In this document: positions 10,959-20,770 of the stretch, in pieces
Layout: every line of letters begins with the position of its first letter
Position numbering within the stretch: position 1 is the stretch's first letter
Assembly (NCBI RefSeq): GCF_001039355.2
Contig: NW_019775930.1
Span: forward strand, 100,385 to 164,384
Direction of reading: 5' to 3'
Length of the DNA: 64,000 nucleotides
Source of the DNA: Lingula anatina
Lineage: Eukaryota > Brachiopoda > Lingulata > Lingulida > Lingulidae
Notes under the pieces: model-generated
What the model was told of the DNA's origin: nothing
Database searches by the model: none
Seen by the model: the letters and a program-made list of their open reading frames with translations, nothing else
Translations under genes and position numbers: made by a program

Positions 10959-12559
10959 AAGGCTTCCATAGTAAAGGTCACCATGGGAGAGGTCTAAAAC
11001 TTTCTATCATGTTATTTTTAAGTGGAAAATTAGATGAAAAAGATACATTTTTTGCTGTTTGATATTTACGTCATAGACATAGTGGCGATAGAGAGTCACC
11101 CAGACTCCCTGTTATGAGTACAATTTTAAGTCCAGCTTTTGAAATATATTTCAATAAATGGGTACAAAGAGACTTTAAAATCCAAACAAGAGAAAAACAG
11201 TTCCCAAAATTAAAAACCAAATTGCTCTCAGCACTATAACTATCATGAATATGAATATCCTAAACTCTTACCAAAAAGAAAAATAATTTCATCAAATCCT
11301 CCACAATATTAACAACTATATATCGATTCAACCACTAACTTTTCCTATAGTTTAAAATGAACCATTGATGCCTAAGTGGGTCAAAAGTACCGTTACAAAC
11401 TCATTTTTGTGCACAATTACAATCTTCCATGATACTGACTGCACTTGCTCTCATTGAAATAAGACCAAACTATGGTCGGGTCGTCTACTGGGCCAAGCCG
11501 TCTATAGGCCGAGTAGTGCAGGTAGGTATCAGTTTCAAGACCCTCATGACTAAAGACAATGAAACATTTGCATACAGTTACAAAAGACCCCCATTAGATC
11601 GAGGTAGTACCTGTATTAGTTCAAAAACACACAAATAAAAACTCAATTCATTCACAATGGCGCTGCCTCAGCTGGCTGGACTTGTTACCAGTCCCCAATA
11701 ATAAACCCTACTCCAGGTAATACAATTGTTAGGAGCCTCAGATGCAAAGGTACATTTCTGAGGTTCACAGACATTGTGGACTTTTTCCAGAAAACTCCTG
11801 ATTCATTGGAAATTCGTCAAAATGTTTCAGAAAACTGGTTTTGTTATGTTAATATGTTCTGAAACTCGTTTTCAAATTCATGCATCTCATTTATCTTAAA
11901 TCGATGGATAATACCGCATAAAGCATAACATGTTAGTTTAACTTGAATATTATTGATCTTCATCATGTGAGATATTTTGTCAACTACTTCTACCTAATGG
12001 GCAACACAGACAAATACACGCACACACACACGCATGCGTACAAACGGTGTGCCTCCATCTCTAATACTGGATATCATTGCAAAGAACAAAGCCCAATAAA
12101 AATGTTCATGTTTTATAATTTTTTTACTGACAACATTTCTGAATTGAAAAGTAATAACAGCACCACTGCTCCATCTATCACCATGACAAATATCCGTATG
12201 TTGATAAAAAATCATCTGTATCACATTGATAAGCCACAAGACCTACCATAAAGTTTCTCTTTTCTATGTTTATTATTTTTTGTAGACAGTAAAGTGAACT
12301 CCCCCTGTCCATTATACACATAAACCTGCAGGTTTTATTGCCATACTAAAAGTGTTGCATCAGACACTGACAAAGTGATGATGCCAGGATCATAAAAAAG
12401 AAGCCTCATAAAACTACTACACTCTGATGTACTTCCCAGAAATGGTGGATTGTGGACAGGGTGGAACTGGTAGGCAGTTTACCAATCCACATTATTTCCA
12501 TTGTTATGTCCACTGTAATGATAGTTATTTTATTTTTACAGAACTATGTATGATATATG
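10959..12559. other. Intron-like sequence with one splice-like patch
   Basis: Near 11460-11520 a GC-richer patch ends in GTGCAG before a good GTAGGTATC donor, with two open frames. The patch is internally repetitive (GGTCGGGTCGTC, AGGCCGAGTAGTG), so an exon call is not justified. The rest is AT-rich with a short CA-rich stretch near 12017. Confidence 0.4.
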
Positions 12560-13037
12560 ACCACTGACAGGTCTGACCATCTGACAACTGACAGGTCTGA
12601 CCATCTGGCAAGTAACAGGTCTGAAAACAGACCATCTGACAACTGAAGGTCTGACCATCTGGCAAGTAACAGGTCTGAAAACAGACCATCTGACAACTGA
12701 AGGTCTGACCATCTGGCAAGTGACATGTCTGAAAACAGACCATCTGACAACTGAAGGTCTGACCATCTAGCAAGTGACATGTCTGAAAACAGATCACCTG
12801 ACAGGTCTGAAAACAGACCATCTGATAAGTGACATGTCTGAAAACAGACCATCTGACAACTGACACGTCTGACCACCTGATAACTGGATAATCTGAAAAT
12901 CCGCAGCTGATAACCAACAGGTCTGACTACCTGACAACTGACAGCTCTGACAATCAGCAACTGACATTTAGATGGTCCATCATAAGGTTATCTGAAAACT
13001 CGTATCTATCTGACAACTGACAGGTTTGACAACTGAG
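12560..13037. repeat. 54-bp minisatellite with ~24/30-bp subunits
   Basis: The word CCATCTGGCAAGT (or close variants) recurs at 12601, 12655, 12709 and 12763, an exact 54-bp spacing. Each unit holds two related subunits built on GTCTGACCATCTG and GTCTGAAAACAGACCATCTG. Toward 13037 the units break down into shorter degenerate pieces. Because 54 is divisible by three, long open frames appear in several frames of the minus strand; these are by-products of the repeat, not genes. Confidence 0.92.
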
Positions 13038-13521
13038 TGGAATGAAAATGACATCTAACAAAAGATTGACATAATTTCTGTACTAAAAACAACAAACTCA
13101 GTAAGAATAGAAACCAAGTTTACTATTAACTATAAATAATAACATGTGTCTGTCTGACAGCTTATTATAATGATTAAGTGGATTATGTTAGTTATTGTGT
13201 TGTTGGCACATATTTATATAGAGTGATGGATCAAATGACAAATATAATTATGTCATTGCTATTGAGACACTAGCTGAAAGTGACGATAAAACTAGATTAT
13301 GAGCTTCTGAAATAAGAATTGTATAACCATAGGTGAGACAGTTACACAGATGGGTGAAAATGAAAGAGAAGGAAGGGAAGAAAACCAATATGTTGCCAGT
13401 TCACACACTCGGAGTCTAAAAATAAAAATGTTGTCTATCATTAATGCACTACAACATAACAGAACAAGAAAGGCGATTAGCTTTGAGCAAATTCAGCTCT
13501 TTGTTCTCTCTGCCCATTAAG

Positions 13522-13628
13522 GCCTGCCCAACTTGCGAAGAAAAACTGCTCAAAAACACTGCCATCACATCGCCACTTGGCCACTGCTGGAAGTGTACTA
13601 TTGATTCCGCACAGGGTGTATTACTCAG
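13522..13628 (+). CDS. Candidate exon with CxxC pairs
   Basis: A strong acceptor (CTTTGTTCTCTCTGCCCATTAAG) leads into an open frame beginning ACPTCEEKLLKN and containing GHCWKC, so two CxxC pairs about 19 residues apart, a spacing seen in some zinc ribbons. A possible donor is CTCAG before GTGTAA. Reading on past it, the frame stays open to a TAA at 13710 with a further CxxxC. About a fifth of codons start with G. The zinc-binding idea is inference. Confidence 0.22.
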
Positions 13629-14196
13629 GTGTAATTGGTGGTGTGATCCAAGGCAACCTAATGGTGCCGTTTTTCTAATGTGGCGGTTGCCTTTTCAGGC
13701 CACATTCTAAGTACTGCCTGGGGGGGTTTTCATAAAAGAAGTTAAGGCTGATAATTAGTCAACTTTGAAAATCAAATATGTGTCTACTTCAGTTCAGATC
13801 ATACCTGTACGTAGTAGTTGACTGAAATGAACTATCAGACTAACTGAGTGTTAAACATTAGCCTTATCTTTTTTTGTTATAAAGAGACAGTGCCACATTA
13901 AACTGGACCAATGATACCTTAACTTGGGTCCTGGAAGACTAACATTTTGCTTCAAAATTTCAGTCTCAATTCATTCTGTAGACCAGACCCCCCTTTACCA
14001 CTTCAACTGATAGATGTCACAACAATCAGAGTCACCACTACAGCAGAAGTCCACCTGACTCAATCATTGTGGTCATTTTATCTTATTAATAGGTGAATCA
14101 AGACAGACACAAACCTGAACAGGTTAAGGTTCTGATGGTGTCACCAGACGAACAATTTGCATAATTAGTGATTTTATGGCCTACATGTAGTGGGAT

Positions 14197-14221
14197 TCTC
14201 TCTCTCTCTCTCTCTCTCTCC
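14197..14221. repeat. (TC)n microsatellite
   Basis: About 12 perfect TC units. Confidence 0.9.
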
Positions 14222-14459
14222 AAAGCTACACTTTCTTGTTCAAAGTCAACAGGATCTTAACAAATAACAGCCTTAACTGGATTACAACAATTAATACTTA
14301 ACTTGTAACACACATATAATTCAGACACCTTGCAACGTCATTCAGACCTCACTCTGTGCAGGGTTTTCCTGGAACTGTAGTTTTCCCACCCAAGGTTATG
14401 ACACTATGGGGTAAAGCATCAACACTATCAACAGTCCTTACTGACACCACATCAAGAAC

Positions 14460-14575
14460 TCACTACCTGGTACTTGTCACCTTGTGTGCAGAGAGGTGTC
14501 AACCGCGGAGGGAGTTATTACCTGGTAGTGCAGATGTCACCTTGTATTTCACGACTGTCAACCGAGTCTTAATGT
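14460..14575. repeat. Degenerate ~57-bp direct repeat
   Basis: TACCTGGTA, GTCACCTTGT and CTGTCAACCG occur twice in the same order about 55-60 bp apart. It is the only structured part of the GC-richer patch at 14350-14600; a C12 run follows at 14633-14644. Confidence 0.5.
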
Positions 14576-15230
14576 TGGCGCCTTGTCTTAAGATGTGAAG
14601 TGATTCATTCAAGATCCCCCCTTCCCTTCCCTCCCCCCCCCCCCTTCAATGCCAGCAGAGGTGCAAAGACTGGGATAATAGCATGTCTAATATGGGCAAA
14701 TGCGTACATGCAAACTTTCCTGCACATGCACAAATAACGTCAAACTAAATTACAGACACAGAGGCATTTAAATGCATGTGTTTCATGCGAGATGTATGTG
14801 ACCTAACGAACCTTGTGCGACATATCTTCCAGCTACTTAAATATCACGCAGCTTAGTAACAGAAGAACAAGCATTCCAAGAATCGGAGCTTCCATAGGCC
14901 ATACTCATAAAAACTCATACACGTAAAATACAATGGGCCATAATAAGAAAAGCTCATTTTTGACAACTACATAAAAACAAAGTGCAGTTTATTTAATTGG
15001 TTTGACATATAACTTGGATACATTAAGACTGAAAAATGTTTTGTTTTACGCAGTGTGTTATGAAGTTTTGTAATTAAGATGATGAAAATGCAAAATAAAA
15101 ATCTGTAACATGAGAATTGTTCACAATAAACAGTAACTAGAATTATAAGGTGACCAATTGTGTGAGTATATGAACAATATCTATACCCAAATGGGATAAC
15201 ATCATATATATATTGATTTAACTAATAAAG

Positions 15231-15452
15231 CATACAGAGAAATATCATTTGTGGATGGACATTCCAACACGGTGCTAATTGCACACCAAGGTCTGAGCAT
15301 AATAAAATGCGGATCAATTTCACGTCTAATTTTATCGATTAACAAGGTTAATTTTCTACTACATGTATGTCTGGATCAAGGTCCAGCTGACCAACAGACT
15401 CTGCTATTAGGTGACCTATTTGGGTCTAATATAGGTGTCACAGGAACTGGAG
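15231..15452 (+). CDS. Candidate internal exon, about 73 codons
   Basis: A frame stays open for about 73 codons from an AG at 15229-15230 to a good donor (GGAG before GTAAAT). About 30% of codons begin with G. The peptide includes YREISFVDGHSNTVLIA and later LLLGDLFGSNIG. The acceptor lacks a clear pyrimidine tract, which is the main weakness. No family is recognised. Confidence 0.25.
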
Positions 15453-15954
15453 GTAAATACTGAACCAAAATTGCACTTAAAATATTTACTATCTAGTACT
15501 TGAATTTGTGCACGTAGCGGTGCAGCATAACAATGAGCGAACTCTTCAGGTTATGATTATTTCACTTTTTTCCCAGTTCACATTTCTTCATTTCTACATA
15601 GAGAGGGCCTTATATTAACCCAGTTTTCTGGACTTGGTCATTCTGTTTTGACCACCTTTAGAAGTCTTCATCCATTCTCTGAGACTAGGGTCAGTTTTAA
15701 CACCAGATTGTTATCAGATCACATGATAAGAGGTTCAGGCCCAGGTAAACAATGGCAGAGGAGTTAAAGAGACCAAAACAGCAGAGAACAATGAATTTGG
15801 ACAACTCACTACAAGTGGAACTTTTACTGCAGGAAACTACAAAGACAACTAGAAAACTACATGTGAATAGATTGAATTAGATGTAAAAGGGTAAAGAATA
15901 GATGGAAAGAAAGCAGACTCCTTGGGAAAAAAGGTAGCAAAAAGATGCCAAGGA

Positions 15955-16090
15955 GGAGAACACAAGACAGAGGAGAATGGGAAGAAAACACAGGGAAGAG
16001 GAGAATGGGAAGAAAACACAGGGAAGAGGAGAATGGGAGGAAAACACAAGGAAGAGGAGAATGGGAAGAAAACACAGGAAGGAGACTGGT
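15955..16090. repeat. 28-bp purine-rich minisatellite, about 4.5 units
   Basis: AGGAGAATGGGA starts at 15971, 15999, 16027 and 16055, exactly 28 bp apart, within a strand that is almost all A and G. Overlapping open frames on both strands arise from the repeat. The purine/pyrimidine asymmetry could favour triplex structures. Confidence 0.92.
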
Positions 16091-16979
16091 AAACAGAAAA
16101 AAAACATAGCAAACTGTTTACAGGGTATTTATACTGGGGATCAAATGATAGAAGGGAATTGGGGGGATATTGACAAAAGAACACTGGTGAAAGGAAATGA
16201 AGAGGAAGTGGTAATGAAATAGAGATAAAAAAATTATCCCCCCCCCCCCATGACAAATCATATCCACGCAAGAACGAAATCATGCTTAATGCAGGTGTCA
16301 AATTCAACTTCATAACAAAGCGATCATTTTTTACACGGTAATACCCGATTTAAGAAAAAATACACTTGCTTAACTGGAGAATAATTATACTGGTATATTA
16401 TGTTTTCACATAAATCTCCTGGCCTCATTGAACACACTGACAGCTGAACATAAAATACAAAATAATAAAAAAAATTCTATAGAAATTCATAGCATGCTAA
16501 TGTGCTACCCCTATGTAAGCTAAGCTCAAATGAAGGTATATTATGTGAGATTGAAGGCAATAGCTTATTATGGTTCCAACTTTTTTCTTGATATTAACAG
16601 ATAAATGCAGGTTTGGAAATGCTGATTAATGTTCAGGTTACTGCTCAGCAGTAAATGGAGCCTCTCTCTCTAGTCCAAAGCAGGTCTTTAAAATTATAGT
16701 CATGATAATCATTCATAATTTATGAATTTGAGGTCATGCAATTGCTGAAAAAAAAAACTTTTTTTTATTGATAACATGCTTCCTTGTACAGTAATAGATA
16801 CCAGTTTTCTCTCATTATTTTCAAAAGACCCTGAACTTCTTAAAACTTTTTCACTTTGCTTTCTCTTTTGGCGAAATTAGAACTGTGTTTCTTTACAACA
16901 CATTTTTATTTTTTAAAACCTGGTGGCTTCTTATGTTTCAAATTAAATGCTAGAAACCATTTTCAATGAGCAACTTATA

Positions 16980-16980
<1 letters not shown>

Positions 16981-17063
<83 letters not shown>
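16981..17063. repeat. (TG)n microsatellite, about 83 bp
   Basis: A perfect TG array followed by TATATA. It gives spurious His/Thr repeat open frames on the minus strand. Confidence 0.95.
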
Positions 17064-17068
<5 letters not shown>

Positions 17069-17436
17069 ACATGTGAACAGGAATGATGAAAACAAAATCT
17101 TTCAGTTGAGAAATCCTAACAAAAAATTTATCCACTTCAATTTTTATAGAAAAAAAGCTGGTCTCATCCAGAGGTGAAGGTGGGAGGAAAGGGAGGGGTG
17201 GGGGGGGGGGGAGTCACAAATCAACCAACTGCTGAAAACAGAGCCAATTCATGATGTCATTTTGCTGAGGATCATGCCAAATACTACACTTTAGACAGCA
17301 CTAAAGAAACCAAAAAAAAAAAAAAAAATTTGGATAAAAAATAGAGAGAAGAGTTTACTATTAAATCAAAGAACAATAATGGATACCATATGAACCATAG
17401 CAGAGACTACAACTTTTTACTCCAGCATGTTCATCC

Positions 17437-17450
17437 GTTGCCATGGAAAC
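17437..17450. promoter_or_regulatory. RFX X-box-like motif
   Basis: GTTGCCATGGAAAC fits the X-box palindrome (GTTGCC, two-base spacer, GGAAAC) almost ideally. It is the second of three such sites in the window. Confidence 0.4.
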
Positions 17451-17726
17451 ACCGACTGGAATAAAACAACAGCCCTAGTCATTCTTAAGGAGGGATCAAG
17501 GCTCATCCCTTATCTATTTTTCTTTAAACCTCTCTCTCTACGAGTACACTTCTCTCTACTGCATTCATCAAACACATGATTTATAACCGTCACTCAATGA
17601 CCATATATTTGCTTGACAATCACACCTCTTATTTTTCTCTCATCCCAAAAAACTTCCGTACACTTCCACTGAGTGGAGAGGATGATAAATCACCAAGCAG
17701 AAAGGAGCTGTCATCACATTTTCCAG

Positions 17727-17924
17727 TCAATTCTGCCAAGTGCATCAAACCAAGCTCCAGCAGGATTTATTGACATGAGAAACCAATTCTTAAATTTCAC
17801 ACATTTTGAATTTTTTCGAATGAAGACCTGTTTGGTTCAAGTTTATATTCATGACCACAAATACTCACCTATCACAGAGACTGTAGTGAAAATTCTACTT
17901 AAGGAAGAAACGATAGGCAAGTGA
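17727..17924 (+). CDS. Weak candidate terminal exon
   Basis: An ATTTTCCAG acceptor is followed in frame by 65 open codons and a TGA. The peptide starts SILPSASNQAPAGFIDMR. A competing minus-strand splice pair sits inside it at 17869-17897, so at most one reading is right. Confidence 0.16.
   Translation, partial: SILPSASNQAPAGFIDMRNQFLNFTHFEFFRMKTCLVQVYIHDHKYSPITETVVKILLKEETIGK
17869..17897 (-). CDS. Possible 29-nt microexon
   Basis: Minus strand: a strong pyrimidine tract (ATCGTTTCTTCCTTAAG) and a consensus donor (GATAG before GTGAGT) bracket 29 bases. Only one frame is open and it reads RIFTTVSVI. Both splice sites are among the best in the window, but with no flanking exons it remains a signal-level observation. 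Confidence 0.2.
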
Positions 17925-18331
17925 TAAATTAGGCACACCGACAATCAATCAATCATACTTTGAGAGGAATGAAGGCAAACTACATGTCAAATCGGTTTAT
18001 GCTTTCTTTGTGCATTTTATGATGGTAATATGTAATATGCCAAATTCAAACATTTTGAACAACAACTGATTTCATGTCAACAACAACAACAACAAAATCA
18101 GATATCATGCACATACATAAAAACAGATGACAAAATGCTTAACATGATCTTAAAAAATAAGTTCTGCTGAAAAATTTGGAACAAATGATGTAAGTGGACA
18201 TGAAGAAATGCGCAACCCAAGGATACATGACTTTTCAGCCCTGGTCACTTCCTTCTCCATGACACCCCCCCCCCCACCCCCCCCACCCCCACACACACAC
18301 TGTCCTTCAATACCATGAACAACAGGGTGAA

Positions 18332-18516
18332 GGCTGCATTCACAACAGCGAACTTAGTAGTCTGTGGACCAAATATGGCGACTCACTTGAAAGCTTGCTG
18401 TGTAATCCCCCAAAAGTCACCAAATAGATTCCCTGCGGGGAAATACCCAATAAGTATTCAAGTGGATTGGCCTATTTGATCTGTGGACTAAATAGTCTGC
18501 TGTTGTGAATGCAGCC
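18332..18516. mobile_element. MITE with 18-bp perfect terminal inverted repeats
   Basis: The element begins GGCTGCATTCACAACAGC and ends with its exact reverse complement 185 bp later. Just inside each end is a copy of AGTCTGTGGAC or its relative. There is no coding capacity and no clear target-site duplication. The ATTCACAA portion of the end resembles the ends of the neighbouring family at 18787. Confidence 0.8.
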
Positions 18517-18786
18517 AGGAAAATGAACCAATCAAACAGCACATGTCAAACCATTACCATGGCAATGGGTAGGGCAATGGAACAGAGACATTGGATTGGC
18601 TACCCACTGAGATGTTATTGTCATTGAATTGAACTGGTGCATAGTTGAGTCAACCTATCCATGCAGTCAAAAGACGTTTCGTTATCTCCCATGCAAACAT
18701 GTCTATGCAGTAGGATACAAGGTTTGCCTGGTGGGAATACACAACTATACACACATACACCCAACAATGAAGTTGTGATGACACTG

Positions 18787-18990
18787 AGGGCGTGTTCACA
18801 ATGAAACTATCTTACTAGGTAGATCGATTCAACTCTGCTGAATGCAATCAGACTAACTGAATAACATGCTTCCTTGAGCAGCTAGGGCGTCATCAACTTT
18901 CAGATCAGTTACTCTGATTGCATTCTGCGAGAGTCCCTGCGGAGTTGAATCGATCTACCTAGTACAAAAACTTCATTGTGAATGCACCCT
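18787..18990. mobile_element. Fold-back MITE, family 2
   Basis: The two arms are inverted copies for about 50 bp: GGGCGTGTTCACAATGAA at the left, GGGTGCATTCACAATGAA on the opposite strand at the right, both continuing into CTAGGTAGATCGATTCAACT. Homology runs further inward through GAATGCAATCAGA. The arms match the left part of the elements at 20565 and 59879, so this copy is a two-armed version of that family. Confidence 0.8.
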
Positions 18991-19067
18991 TCAACCATAC
19001 ACCTGCACTTAAATTACATATAACTATTGAGATCTGCTTCCAATGCATATACATATACATGTACCTC

Positions 19068-19241
19068 TTAGTGTCCTGCTGTCTTTAGCTTGCTACACTC
19101 CCCAATGGTAGGCAGTTGAAACTCACCACAGACGAGTTTCAACTTGTCTGATTCTGATTCAGCACCATGTGAGTTGTACTCATCATAGTTTTGAGGTAAA
19201 AACATTCCAGCTTCACTCAAGATGTGGTCAATTTTTCTTTT
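19068..19241 (-). pseudogene. Coding-like block, 57 codons, unknown product
   Basis: Minus strand: open from just after a TAA at 19242-19244 to a TAA at 19068-19070. About a third of codons begin with G. The peptide contains ILSEAGMFLPQNYDEYNSHG and then an acidic SESD patch. A consensus GTGAGT donor falls at 19132 within the frame, so the block might be an exon ending there; the frame stays coding-like after it. No good acceptor precedes it. It may belong with 19396-19688 as parts of one decayed gene. A perfect stem-loop at 19114-19144 overlaps. Confidence 0.35.
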
Positions 19242-19395
19242 TTACCACATGCACCTATAATCCTGTCTATTGTTCCTTGTGCTGTTGGTTAAACTCAAAA
19301 ATTCAAGAGAAGACAGTGAGCGTAATCAATTGCCTATATCCCGAAATCAGAACAAATTTTGGGAAATCTAACTGCTCCGAAGTTGGCTTTATACA

Positions 19396-19688
19396 TTAAG
19401 ACAAGGCGGATGAGTCACATATGTTACCCTTTATATTGTAGACATGTTTTGGCAGGTAGATAACATTACCTAATACCAAATTATGTGGGTACACTACAAT
19501 ACTGCCTTCCACTTTAGCTGCATGATTACTCAACACCTTCAGATAGATGGCAGCATTATGTCTTACTTGGATAAAATCAATCATTTTTATTTCAGAGAGA
19601 AGAGACTTTTCTCCAATAAATTTGGCAACTACATACTTTTCTTCAAATGGAATGGACTCCATGAATTCATACACATTACTTAGTTTTT
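19396..19688 (-). CDS. Coding-like block, about 96 codons, unknown product
   Basis: Minus strand: a C12T7 pyrimidine tract and CTGCTGAAG acceptor lead into about 96 open codons ending in TAA. The peptide has YEFMESIPFEEKYVVAKF and later SIVVYPHNLVLGNVIYLP. About 32% of codons start with G and about 64% with a purine, one of the strongest coding signatures here. A GTAAGA donor occurs in the middle, so only the first part may be exon. A further short open piece in another frame follows (to about 19330), suggesting decay. No family is recognised. Confidence 0.4.
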
Positions 19689-20289
19689 CTTCAGCAGATA
19701 AAAAAAAGGGGGGGGGGGGTTGGACATTATTATGAAGGGATTAAGTAATATACCTGATACGCTGGGATTGATATAAATCTTGACATTAAATTCAAGCAAT
19801 AATGGTGTGAGTACTCACTCAATGAAGACTTTAAACTCCTCCATATGCCTCATAAACAACAATTACTGTTTGGTTTTTGGAGATGCATATTTGTGACTGG
19901 GATTACAGAACAATGAAAATATTGCCTGCAAGAAGTGAGAGAGAGAGAGAGAGAAGGGGGGGGGAGGGGGAGGGGCGGGAGAGAGAACAGACACCTTCAT
20001 ATTACACAAGAATTAATTACCAAACTCATTCCATCTATCAGGCAAACAAGAGTAAGAGATCAAACTGAGGCCAATGTAGACCTTCACCTGTCAATCAAAG
20101 TCATGTTAATTGTATTAATTTCTAGTAGGGCTCCACTAGAATCTTACACACTGCTTCTTTATAGTAAGTCTCTTACTTAACCTGTTCAACTTTATTCTTA
20201 GAGTCAGGGCAGGTAGTAGATAATATTATCTAGTTACCTGTTGACAGCAGGGCGCACACATCAGATACAGGTAAGACATGTGACAAATA

Positions 20290-20513
20290 CCCCATTTCCA
20301 TAGAATTTTAGATCGATCTATCCCTGTGGGGATTCTCACTAGATTACTGTCAGCTTGGCCGGCTTAAACGTCTGTCCCGCCCACTAAAAGCTGTAAGGGG
20401 GTAATTAACTATGGTGCCCGCTCGGCTGACTGCATTTTAGCGTGAACCCCCAGGGAGTTAGGTTTATCTAAATCTTAATCTCTAGATCGATCTAAATCTC
20501 TGGGAAAGCACCC
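20290..20513. mobile_element. MITE family 1, copy 1
   Basis: About 224 bp closely related to 63546-63770. Shared landmarks are TTTTAGATCGATCTATC near the left, CTCACTAGATTACTGTCAG, AACTGTAAGGGGGTAATTAA or its variant, GAACCCCCAGGGAGTTAGGT, and AGATCGATCTAAATCTCTGG near the right. The left terminus is mutated (CCCC rather than GGGTGC). AAATA flanks both sides. It lies about 50 bp before a family 2 element, as the other copy does. Confidence 0.82.
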
Positions 20514-20564
20514 AAATATGGGGCATGTACACTACAGGATAACCTAAAACAGTCTTATTAACTC

Positions 20565-20770
20565 AGGGTCCCTTCACAATGAATTTATCCACTTAGCTCT
20601 TGTGCACTAACTCCAGGCAGACTCTCCCTAAATGTAATTATATTAACAGACTAACACGCCTCCTCCTGGCGTTTAGTAGAATACAGAAAAGCTGGTTATT
20701 ATACCAGTATGTTAGAAATAAGAAGAGGCATGTTAGTTTGTAAATCTGATTGCATCATTCAGAAACCCCC
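20565..20770. mobile_element. MITE family 2, copy at 20.6 kb
   Basis: It starts AGGGTCCCTTCACAATGAA and contains CGCCTCCTCCTGGCGTTTAG followed by TAGAATACAGAAAAGCTGG, which recurs at 59.9 and 63.8 kb. The right end is unclear, so the end coordinate is approximate. Family 1 lies immediately to the left. Confidence 0.6.

Noticed and set aside
12525-12960. Three overlapping minus-strand open frames of 76-138 codons
   Set aside because: They arise because the 54-bp minisatellite unit is a multiple of three and lacks stops; the peptides are pure repeat products.
15849-16313. A 154-codon minus-strand open frame rich in Phe, Ser and Pro
   Set aside because: It crosses the 28-bp purine minisatellite, and three overlapping frames are open for the same reason.
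16950-17135. His-Thr or Val-Cys repeat open frames over GT/CA arrays (also 29965-30193, 32872-33129, 44663-45028, 60527-60844)
   Set aside because: Microsatellite by-products.
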